A stretch of DNA of 64,000 nucleotides from Kuafuiihalomonas sp050331295 (GTDB lineage: Bacteria; Myxococcota; Kuafuiibacteriia; Kuafuiibacteriales; Kuafuiibacteriaceae): the NCBI GenBank assembly GCA_050331295.1, contig JBHJGZ010000001.1:434001-498000 (forward strand). The letters are read 5' to 3'. Position 1 is the first letter of the stretch. Every line of letters begins with the position of its first letter. Position numbers and translations under genes: made by a program. The notes under the pieces were generated by a model. That model was given only the letters and a program-made list of their open reading frames with translations. It ran no database searches and was not told the origin of the DNA. Positions 18,765-26,033 of this stretch are shown piece after piece.

Positions 18765-19385
18765 TCAGCTACCGCTCGCGACCGGCGGCACCGGCGGCCC
18801 CGGGGGTGGTGCAATCGGTTCGGTGGGGTCCAGGCCTTCGACTTCGCCGTCGACCGTGACCGAGACTTCGGTCTCTCCCGTGAACACCGACGAGCTCCCT
18901 ACGCACTGATTCGCTTCCGCCGTGATCACCTGGCTCTTCCCCGCGGCGAGGGCCACCTTGGTGTATTCGTTGTTCACCTTGTCCGGTCGGCTTTTGGCGA
19001 TGCCCTCGAACATCGCGGTGCTCGCCGCGTTGGAGATCCGCAACAAGCCTTTCACTTGCTCCAGCTTGGTCTCGAGGCAGGTCAGAAGAATCACGTCCCG
19101 CTCGGCTTCCGCCGCCTGAACCAGCTCGCTGATGGCGGCGAGGTTGTCGCGCTGGCTCTTCAGATACTTTTCGACGTTGGCTTGCTTGGTCGCGAGGGGA
19201 ATCTGCTCCACCGGCACTTCCACCGGTGCTTCCGCGCCCGGCCGTTGGCCGGTGGGGGCACTCGGTGGAGCCGGCGGTCTTGCATTCGGCTTTTGCGCGA
19301 ACGCCTCCGAAGCCACGAGAAGACCCAACCCGAGCACCGTAAAGGCCACCGTCCACCGGCTGGACCCGCCGCGTGTTCGCACCAT
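18765..19385 (-). CDS. Secreted protein of unknown function, first gene of the polysaccharide operon
   Basis: 206 residues from the ATG at 19385; a longer frame upstream starts at 19562 but would put the signal peptide in the middle. It has a signal peptide (about 1-30, ending S-E-A-F-A-Q), a Pro-rich linker (about 31-60), a helical region with possible coiled coil (65-160), and a short Gly/Pro-rich tail. Two Cys residues lie in the helical part and near the end. No family is recognised. Being first in the operon and exported, it may be a periplasmic or surface accessory to polymer secretion; this is inference from position alone. A candidate promoter lies 19-47 nt upstream. Confidence 0.75.
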   Translation of the reverse strand: MVRTRGGSSRWTVAFTVLGLGLLVASEAFAQKPNARPPAPPSAPTGQRPGAEAPVEVPVEQIPLATKQANVEKYLKSQRDNLAAISELVQAAEAERDVILLTCLETKLEQVKGLLRISNAASTAMFEGIAKSRPDKVNNEYTKVALAAGKSQVITAEANQCVGSSSVFTGETEVSVTVDGEVEGLDPTEPIAPPPGPPVPPVASGS

Positions 19386-19403
19386 CGCAGTCACCGTGCC
19401 CTG

Positions 19404-19432
19404 GGGGTAGGCCGTGCTAGGGTTTGTGTCAA
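19404..19432 (-). promoter_or_regulatory. Candidate promoter of the eight-gene polysaccharide operon
   Basis: On the minus strand an exact TTGACA (19432-19427) is followed after 17 nt by TACCCC (19409-19404). The -35 matches the housekeeping consensus; the -10 is poor, as is common in GC-rich genomes. It lies just ahead of the first operon gene. Confidence 0.4.
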
Positions 19433-19581
19433 ACATCCAGGCCTCGTGACAGCCGTGACCCGCTGGAGCGCTGACATTCACCGGGTCCGAGATTTTTACG
19501 CCGCCGAGACAAAGCGCCCCACCGAATGCATCGTCATTCGCTGGAGTGGAAGGCACCTTCACAAAAGTTCAGCCGCCGCGT

Positions 19582-21135
19582 CTACGCGATCAGCTGACCG
19601 AGCACCCCGCCCTGGAGTCCAGGGTCCCCAAAGTCCGTCAAAGCGTCTTGGCCGGGGGTTCGGACACCCACCGCGGTCCCGATGGTGTTCAGAAGTTGGG
19701 TATGGTTGGCGCCGTTGATGTCGAGGTCCACCATCTGCCCTTGTCGGAGATAGCCGTTGGCGGATCCAGCCAGGATCCACGGAACGTTTCGCACCCCGTG
19801 GGGCGGACCGTTCGAGTTGTCGTTGTACCAAACCGACACGCCGTGTTCGAGGAGCGACTGGCCGGTGGGCATGTCGTACGCCGCGAGCCGGTCCAAGAGG
19901 TATTTGAACGTCTGCCCAAACTGGCGGTCCACGTAGTGGTGAAGCACGTCCGAGTTCGGAATCACCTGGCCATCGCCGCCGTGGCTCAGAAGCCGATGGG
20001 ACAGATAGTGGTAGTTTTCCATCATCTCCCCGGTGGCCAGGTTTCGATACCGGGTTCCCGCGTCGTTGCCGGCCCCTACCTGGATCGCCACCGAGCGCGT
20101 CGCGCCGCAGGCCACCGCCATCACCGCCACATCCATGTGAAGACGCGCGGTTTCCAGCACCTCGTCCCCCATCGTGGAATCGAACCCGGGGCTGAGATTT
20201 TCCAGCTCCCGCTCGGCGTCCTCCGCCATCCGACATGAAAGCGACACCTCCAGGTCCCGAACGCTGGTCAGGTGAAGATCCAGACGCTGCCGGTCCGAAG
20301 CCGAGAGATCGGTCCGGGCCAAGAGCCGCGAAAGCTGATCCCGAACCAGGTCGTTGACGCTCTCCCGGCGGCGAACCAGCCGATCCAAGGCTTCTTGCGA
20401 AAGCCCGGAGCCTTCCGCCCCCGCAAAGCTCTGGTACGCGGTCCATGGGTTGTTCACCGCGCTCCGCCGCTGTCCGCGGCCTCGGTGGGAGATGCACGCG
20501 CCCCCCAGCCATCCGCTGTTTCGGCCCGCGTACAAGAAGAGGGATTCGCGGCCGTCGGGGTTCAGCTCCCGCCCGATCCGATGGTCGATGGACTCTCCGC
20601 CCGCCTCGGAGCCGCCGCCTCGCCCCGGCACGTCGGGCCCCCGCCCCGTCAGGGACTGCAGCGCCCCGTTGGCGTGGCCGTCCGCGAAGTCATAAAACTC
20701 GTAGTTCACGCCCTGGACCACCAGGAGCCGGCTTCGGTGGTCCACCAGCTCCCCGACCGCCCGGTCCTGCATGCTCTCCGGCGTCAGCGGTCCGAAGCTC
20801 CGAGGCCAAAAGCGCTCCGGCTCGTCGCCGATCTGGTTGTTGGACTGGGCCTGGGCGACCCCGTTCGCCTGGCGAAAAAAGATCGCATAAGGAGGAACCT
20901 CGAGGGCCTCCTGCCCGAAGGCCCGGCGAGGCCCCTGGAGCGCTTCCAGCATCGGAAGCCCCAGCACGGCGCCGCCCACGCCCTGCAAAAAACGCCGGCG
21001 CCCGCTGGCGCCGCCGCCCCTTCCGCCGACGGCATGGACGGACATTTCGTTCCGCCTGTCGGCCGCTCCGCCGGATCGAGGCGTCGAGCGCCCGTTCGTT
21101 CGGTTACCGTTCATGGTCATCTTCGCGTTCTCCAT
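19582..21135 (-). CDS. DUF1552 family protein with twin-arginine signal
   Basis: 517 residues. A twin-arginine-type signal appears at about residues 45-70 (R-R-R-F-L-Q followed by a hydrophobic run), so export in folded form is likely. The body shows the DUF1552 pattern, with A-N-G-V near residue 95 and E-N-Y-H-Y-L-S-H-R about residues 362-370. This family is common in Planctomycetes, Verrucomicrobia and Myxococcota, nearly always beside a DUF1592-type cytochrome-like protein, as here (10-nt gap, same strand). The molecular function is not established. Several upstream Met codons could serve as start; the first is used. Confidence 0.88.
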   Translation of the reverse strand: MENAKMTMNGNRTNGRSTPRSGGAADRRNEMSVHAVGGRGGGASGRRRFLQGVGGAVLGLPMLEALQGPRRAFGQEALEVPPYAIFFRQANGVAQAQSNNQIGDEPERFWPRSFGPLTPESMQDRAVGELVDHRSRLLVVQGVNYEFYDFADGHANGALQSLTGRGPDVPGRGGGSEAGGESIDHRIGRELNPDGRESLFLYAGRNSGWLGGACISHRGRGQRRSAVNNPWTAYQSFAGAEGSGLSQEALDRLVRRRESVNDLVRDQLSRLLARTDLSASDRQRLDLHLTSVRDLEVSLSCRMAEDAERELENLSPGFDSTMGDEVLETARLHMDVAVMAVACGATRSVAIQVGAGNDAGTRYRNLATGEMMENYHYLSHRLLSHGGDGQVIPNSDVLHHYVDRQFGQTFKYLLDRLAAYDMPTGQSLLEHGVSVWYNDNSNGPPHGVRNVPWILAGSANGYLRQGQMVDLDINGANHTQLLNTIGTAVGVRTPGQDALTDFGDPGLQGGVLGQLIA

Positions 21136-21145
21136 GGCGCTCTGC

Positions 21146-22876
21146 TCACTCCGCCCGGGTCCGGAACGGCTGACTGGTCACCACGTCCAGGATCAGGGCG
21201 CGGATCGACGCGCCCCCCATCGAGTTCTGGGCGAGCCGGTCGATGAGGGGCCCATCTTCCGTCTGCTGGATCCGCCCGAAGGCGAACTCGATCCAGTGCT
21301 TGGCGTAGCACGCGTGCACCCCGTTCGAGGCGGCCAACTCCTGCGCCAGCTCCACCGCATCCGATACCGGGACCGGCTCCCCGTCCAGAATCGGTGCCGC
21401 CGTGGTGTCCACCGGGAACCCGTTGTCGGTGGTGCGAAGCTGGCCCACCGCGTCGTAGGACTCGAAGGGAAAGCCGAACGGGTTGATGAGGCCCCCGTGG
21501 CATACGATGCACGAGCTTCCTTCCTGCTCGGTGTGTTGCTCCACCGTCTCCCGATTGGTGCGGCCCATGGCCGGAGGCAGGGGCGGAATGTCGTCGGGCG
21601 GCGGATTGAGCTGATTGCACGCGATGGCGTTGGTCAAAAACACCCCGCGATGGATGATGTCGGGGTTCACGGAGGTGGCGTGGCTGGCCAGGTAGCCAAC
21701 CTGGGTGAAGTAGCCGGCCCGCTGATCCGCCGGCAAGGTCACCCGCTGAAACTGATCCGAAAAGCTTCCGCTCAGGCCGTACAGCGATGCAAGTTCCCTT
21801 TCCACAAAGGTCTCGGTGGAGGTCAGAAAGCGCCGAAGATCCCCTGCCTCCGCGAACAACATCGAGAGAAAACGATTGGTTTCTTCCTGCGCCAGCTCCG
21901 GCAGCCGATCGGTCACGTCCGGGAACACGGCGTCGTTCGGGTCGATCCGGTCGTAGCGGTACACTTCCAGGAGCTGGTCGTGGAAATCGAGGAACACCTG
22001 CTCCGCCCGGGGATCGGCGAGCATCCGCTCGGCTTGGGTCCGGATCCCTTCGGTGGTGAGAAGGCTTCCGTCGGAGGCGGCCGAGAGAAGCGCCTGGTCC
22101 GGCATCGTGTTCCATAGAAAATACGAGAGACGAGAGGCCACTTCGTAGCCGTCCAGCGCGATGATGCCGTTCACCGGGGTCCCGGTGGACTCCACCCGGT
22201 ACAAAAAGAGCGGAGACTGGAGCATCGCGGCCAGCGCGAGCTCGATGCCCGCGTCGAACCCTTGCTCCGCGCCGACTTGAAACACCTGAAGGTAGACATT
22301 CACGTCGTCGGCGGACAGCGGCCGGCGCTGCAGTCGCGCGCCCACCGAATTGATGAAGGCCGTGGCGCGCTCGCTGTCGGTACCAGCCTGCGGCACGTCG
22401 GCGAAGAGCGCATCCCGAAGGCCGCTATTCTGCAGGACTGCTTGCGCAACTTCCTCTGATGCACGGCGGTAGCCGTCCCAGAGAATCTCGTCCACCGTGA
22501 GGTCGGCCCGGTTTTCGAACCGAAGACCGCCGCCACCGGCGTCGGACCGGAACGTCTCTGCAAGCGCACTTGCATCGTAGCCGAGCGCGTCGTTCACGGT
22601 GTTCACCCATTGGTCATGGGTGAGCCGGACGAGCTGCGTGCTCTTGGCTGGAAGCTCCGGCTCCGGCGTGACCGGCGCGTCCGGCAACACCGGACTGCCG
22701 CCCGAACCGCCGGGACCGTTTGGTCCACTCGGTCCGTTCGGTCCGTTGGGTCCGCCCGAGATGGGCCCTCCCGGCGAGCCGCCCGGCACGACCGGCTCTC
22801 CCAACCCGGCGTCGCACGCCACCAAACCCACCGCCGCCATCGGCAGCGCGGTCGTCAGCCACCACTTCGAATGCAT
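21146..22876 (-). CDS. DUF1592/DUF1588/DUF1585-type lipoprotein with c-type haem motif
   Basis: 576 residues. The lipobox L-V-A-C lies near residue 21. A flexible N-G-P repeat linker (about 35-60) follows. Then come the domain blocks typical of this family: L-T-H-D-Q-W (DUF1587-like, about 85), DUF1595, S-R-L-S-Y-F-L-W (DUF1592, about 250), R-G-V-F-L-T-N and C-I-V-C-H (DUF1588, Cys456 to His460), then DUF1585 at the end. C-x-x-C-H is a covalent haem c attachment motif, so it is probably an electron-transfer or oxidoreductase component in the periplasm or on the outer membrane. It is cotranscribed with the DUF1552 gene. The partner and substrate are unknown. Confidence 0.88.
   Translation of the reverse strand: MHSKWWLTTALPMAAVGLVACDAGLGEPVVPGGSPGGPISGGPNGPNGPSGPNGPGGSGGSPVLPDAPVTPEPELPAKSTQLVRLTHDQWVNTVNDALGYDASALAETFRSDAGGGGLRFENRADLTVDEILWDGYRRASEEVAQAVLQNSGLRDALFADVPQAGTDSERATAFINSVGARLQRRPLSADDVNVYLQVFQVGAEQGFDAGIELALAAMLQSPLFLYRVESTGTPVNGIIALDGYEVASRLSYFLWNTMPDQALLSAASDGSLLTTEGIRTQAERMLADPRAEQVFLDFHDQLLEVYRYDRIDPNDAVFPDVTDRLPELAQEETNRFLSMLFAEAGDLRRFLTSTETFVERELASLYGLSGSFSDQFQRVTLPADQRAGYFTQVGYLASHATSVNPDIIHRGVFLTNAIACNQLNPPPDDIPPLPPAMGRTNRETVEQHTEQEGSSCIVCHGGLINPFGFPFESYDAVGQLRTTDNGFPVDTTAAPILDGEPVPVSDAVELAQELAASNGVHACYAKHWIEFAFGRIQQTEDGPLIDRLAQNSMGGASIRALILDVVTSQPFRTRAE
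22714..22755 (-). repeat. 9-bp repeats coding an N-G-P linker
   Basis: Imperfect GGTCCGTTC-like 9-bp units lie in the DUF1592-type gene and encode a collagen-like Asn/Ser-Gly-Pro linker between the lipidated N-terminus and the first domain. Confidence 0.75.
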
Positions 22877-22980
22877 GCGCGGGTGGTTCTACACAATTCG
22901 ATACGGAGGATTCCATGCTCCATTGACCTTACACATTGGCCGCGGTGCGTTTTTTGAAGTCACGAAACCTGACTGTCGTG

Positions 22981-22997
22981 CTAACGGGCTCCGTTAG
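22981..22997 (+). promoter_or_regulatory. Inverted repeat abutting the M13 peptidase start
   Basis: CTAACGG-GCT-CCGTTAG is a perfect 7-bp inverted repeat that ends 2 nt before the ATG at 23000, exactly where a Shine-Dalgarno sequence would lie. It could be an operator or an mRNA hairpin that limits initiation. Confidence 0.4.
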
Positions 22998-22999
22998 TC

Positions 23000-25075
23000 A
23001 TGAAGCGTGCTCCATGGTATGCGGGTGTCGCACTGTTCGCGTGCACCTCACAAACCACCCAAACCACCCAAACGACCCAGGCATCGTCCGCCTCTCGTTC
23101 TGAGACCAAGATGAAGGTCAAGAACGTGTCTTTGGATGACGTGGGTTTGTCCAAGGCGGCGCTCGATGTCGATGCCGATCCTTGCGAGGACTTTTATCAG
23201 TTCGCGTGCGGCACATGGATGGAGACCACCGAGATTCCCGAAGACAACTCTCGGTGGGTCCGATCGTTCAGCGAGATCTACAAGGCGAATGAAACCTACC
23301 TGAAGAGGGTGCTGGAAGAAGCAGCGGCCAATGCGGACGCGCCCGACACGTCCCCCGAGCTTCGGCGGCTCGGGCGTTTCTATGGGGCCTGCATGGACGA
23401 AGAGGCCATCGAGAAGGCGGGCCTCGAGCCGGTGCTTCCGCTTCTGAAGAGCGCGCGGAATCTCGATTCGGCCGAAGATGTGCAAACGCTGGTGGCCGAT
23501 CTTCACGCCCGAGGGATCTGGGTCTTTTGGAGCCTGGGCGCGGTCCAAGACTTCAAGGACGCCACCCAGAACATCGCCTATCTCGGTCAGGCCGGCACCG
23601 GCCTTCCGGAGCGGGGCTATTACTTCGACGAAGACAAGGCCGAAATCCGAGAGGCCTACCTGCAGCACATCGAGCGCATGCTGAGCCTCGCCGGTGAAAA
23701 GAGCGCCGCCCGAAAGGCAGCCGAAGTGATGCAGATCGAAACCCAGCTTGCCGAAAACAGCCTCACCCGAGTGGAGCGACGCAATCCGTATAACCTGTAT
23801 CACAAGATCGATCGCAGCGGCGTCATCGAGACCGCGCCCGTGTTCGACTGGGCTTCGTACTTCACGCAGCTGAGCCGGTCGGACCTCGAGGCCATCAACG
23901 TGACCCACATTCCGTTTCTGGAGCGGGTCAACGAGGTCCTGAAAGAGCGTTCGCCGGAGTCTCTTCGAAGCTACTTCGTTTGGCACATCTTGAGGTCCAC
24001 CGCGCCCACGCTGAGCCGGGCGTTCGACCAGGAGTCGTTCTCCTTTCAGCAGGTGCTTTCGGGAGCTCCCGAGCAGCGGGAACGGTGGAAGCGCTGCATC
24101 ACCGCAACCGATCAGGCCATGGGCGAGACCTTGGGGCAGCCCTTCGTGGAGGCCCGGTTCGCCGGCGAAAGCAAGAGTGCGGCCGAGTCCTACGTGAAGG
24201 CCATCTCCCGAGCGTTTCGTGCAAACCTCGATGAGCTGGCGTGGATGGATGCCGAAAGCCGAGCTCAGGCCGAACAAAAGCTGGACGCCATGGCCTTTCT
24301 CATCGGCTACCCTTCCAAGTGGGAAGCCTACGCGTTCGAGATCACCGACAACTACGCAGAGAACGCGCTCGCAGCCGCGGTCGAGGCCCGTCAAAAAGAC
24401 TTGGCCCGCATCGGGGAGCCGGTGGATCGGGAGCGATGGTTCATGACGCCGCCCACCGTCAATGCGTACTACAGCCCGACCCGCAACCAGATGGTCTTCC
24501 CGGCCGGGATCCTCCAGCCGCCGTTCTATTCGGTGGATGCTGCGATCCCGGTCAACCTCGGCGCCATGGGCTTCGTGGTGGGGCACGAGCTCACCCACGG
24601 CTTCGACGATCAAGGGGGCAAGTTCGATGCGGACGGGAACCTCAGGACCTGGTGGTCCGAGGATGTAGCCAGTGCGTTCGAGGCCAGGACGCAATGCATC
24701 GCCGACAAGTACGCCGGCTACGAGCCCATCGAGGGCCAGAACGTGAACGGCAAGCTCACCTTGGGTGAGAACATCGCCGACCTCGGCGGACTGAAGCTCG
24801 CGTTCGCCGCCTATCGGTCGTTGATGTCCGAGTCGGATCCGCCGGTGGTGGCGGACGGCTTCGATGAAGATCAGCAGTTCTTCCTGGCCGCCGGTCAGGT
24901 GTGGTGCACCAACATTCGGGAGGCGGAAGCGAAACTCCGCTTGCAGACCGACCCCCACAGTCCGCCCCGCTACCGGGTGAACGGACCGCTCTCGAACCTC
25001 CCTGCCTTCGCGGAAGCCTTCAACTGTCCGGTCGGCACCCCCATGAACCCCGACCAAATGTGCTCCGTCTGGTAG
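23000..25075 (+). CDS. M13 family zinc metallopeptidase, lipoprotein
   Basis: 691 residues, normal for neprilysin/PepO-type enzymes. A short signal ends in L-F-A-C (Cys15), so the enzyme is probably anchored to a membrane outside the cytoplasm. A Q-T-T repeat linker follows. The N-terminal M13 domain has D-P-C-E-D-F-Y-Q-F-A-C-G (about 61-72). The catalytic zinc motif is H-E-L-T-H (529-533), with the third ligand in E-N-I-A-D-L-G-G (Glu590). N-A-Y-Y substrate-binding and N-x-M-V-F-P-A-G-I-L motifs precede it. It cleaves short peptides. The gene is divergent from the DUF1592-type gene. Confidence 0.93.
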   Translation: MKRAPWYAGVALFACTSQTTQTTQTTQASSASRSETKMKVKNVSLDDVGLSKAALDVDADPCEDFYQFACGTWMETTEIPEDNSRWVRSFSEIYKANETYLKRVLEEAAANADAPDTSPELRRLGRFYGACMDEEAIEKAGLEPVLPLLKSARNLDSAEDVQTLVADLHARGIWVFWSLGAVQDFKDATQNIAYLGQAGTGLPERGYYFDEDKAEIREAYLQHIERMLSLAGEKSAARKAAEVMQIETQLAENSLTRVERRNPYNLYHKIDRSGVIETAPVFDWASYFTQLSRSDLEAINVTHIPFLERVNEVLKERSPESLRSYFVWHILRSTAPTLSRAFDQESFSFQQVLSGAPEQRERWKRCITATDQAMGETLGQPFVEARFAGESKSAAESYVKAISRAFRANLDELAWMDAESRAQAEQKLDAMAFLIGYPSKWEAYAFEITDNYAENALAAAVEARQKDLARIGEPVDRERWFMTPPTVNAYYSPTRNQMVFPAGILQPPFYSVDAAIPVNLGAMGFVVGHELTHGFDDQGGKFDADGNLRTWWSEDVASAFEARTQCIADKYAGYEPIEGQNVNGKLTLGENIADLGGLKLAFAAYRSLMSESDPPVVADGFDEDQQFFLAAGQVWCTNIREAEAKLRLQTDPHSPPRYRVNGPLSNLPAFAEAFNCPVGTPMNPDQMCSVW
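23051..23077 (+). repeat. Three 9-bp repeats coding Q-T-T
   Basis: CAAACCACC twice, then CAAACGACC, encode three Gln-Thr-Thr units just after the lipidated Cys of the M13 peptidase. This is a likely slippage-prone linker. Confidence 0.8.
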
Positions 25076-25101
25076 CGCCCCGGGCGCACCCGAAAGCGGG
25101 C

Positions 25102-25965
25102 TCAACCGGATGCGGCGAGACGGAAGGGGGCGGAGGCCCATCGCTCCGTGGAGCCCAGGCGGACCGACAGTTCCGGCAGGACTTCGCCCAAACGCCCGTC
25201 GACCCGGAGGTGGGCGAGGGCGTCACCGCGGGTGGGGCCGAGGTTCACGATGGCCACCGGAAGATTTCGAAGCGGCGCCTTCTTCACGAATCGGTATCCA
25301 CTGAATACCGTCAGCGAGCTTCCCACGACGAGAAGGGCGTCAGCCCGCTCCCACAAAGACCACGCCCGATCCACCACCGGCCGCGGGACGTTCTCGCCGA
25401 AGAAGACCACGTTGGGCTTCAACATCCCGCCGCACGCCGGGCAGTCGGCGACCCGGAACGACGCCACCTGCTCCGGTGAAAGCTCGGCGTCGCCATCCGG
25501 CGCGACTTCGGCCTCGGCCACGTCGAAGTTCGGATTCAAGGCGCACATCCATTCGTGCACGGCATCTCGGTCATGCAGCGCCCGGCACGAAAGACACCGC
25601 ACCTCGGCCAGTGCGCCGTGGAGCTCCAGCACGTTCTTCGAGCCGCCCTTCTGATGAAGACGATCCACGTTTTGCGTGATCACCGCGTCGACCACGCCCG
25701 CCGCCTCCAGCTCGGCGAGGGCGATGTGGGCGCGGTTCGGGCGCGTGGACCGGAAGCGCGGCCATCCGACCATGGCCCGGGCCCAGTAACGCCGACGGGT
25801 TTCCATCTGCTCCACGAAGGGCTTGTACTGGATCGGATTTCGCGGACGGTGCCGGGTCAACGGACCGCGATAGTCCGGGATCCCTGAATCGGTGCTGGTG
25901 CCGGCGCCCGACAGGACGCACACCCTCCGGCCTCGGCAAAACTCCACCAGCCCGTCCACGCTCAC
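25102..25965 (-). CDS. Sir2-family NAD-dependent protein deacylase
   Basis: 287 residues. The NAD-binding G-A-G-T-S-T-D-S-G-I-P-D-Y-R-G lies at 20-34, Q-N-V-D-R-L-H at 98-104, and the catalytic His at 116 (L-H-G). Zinc ligands are Cys124/Cys127 (C-L-S-C) and Cys175/Cys178 (C-P-A-C). The spacing between the Cys pairs and the R-P-x-N-R-A-H motif around residue 75 resemble SIRT4-like sirtuins. It removes acyl groups from lysines using NAD in the cytoplasm. It is convergent with the M13 gene, with 26 nt between the ends, and lies 68 nt downstream of the AsmA gene. Confidence 0.94.
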   Translation of the reverse strand: MSVDGLVEFCRGRRVCVLSGAGTSTDSGIPDYRGPLTRHRPRNPIQYKPFVEQMETRRRYWARAMVGWPRFRSTRPNRAHIALAELEAAGVVDAVITQNVDRLHQKGGSKNVLELHGALAEVRCLSCRALHDRDAVHEWMCALNPNFDVAEAEVAPDGDAELSPEQVASFRVADCPACGGMLKPNVVFFGENVPRPVVDRAWSLWERADALLVVGSSLTVFSGYRFVKKAPLRNLPVAIVNLGPTRGDALAHLRVDGRLGEVLPELSVRLGSTERWASAPFRLAASG

Positions 25966-26033
25966 GCCGCTAGCTTGTAAAGAATCTTGGGCCGGTTACC
26001 AAGGGCCTCGCGACGTATGCGCCGTGGATCGTT

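Noticed and set aside
18693..19718. Plus-strand frame of 341 codons across the start of the polysaccharide operon
   Set aside because: Antisense to a secreted protein with a clear signal peptide; composition is typical of shadow frames.
23048..25141. Minus-strand frame of 697 codons
   Set aside because: Antisense to the complete M13 peptidase gene and without recognisable motifs.
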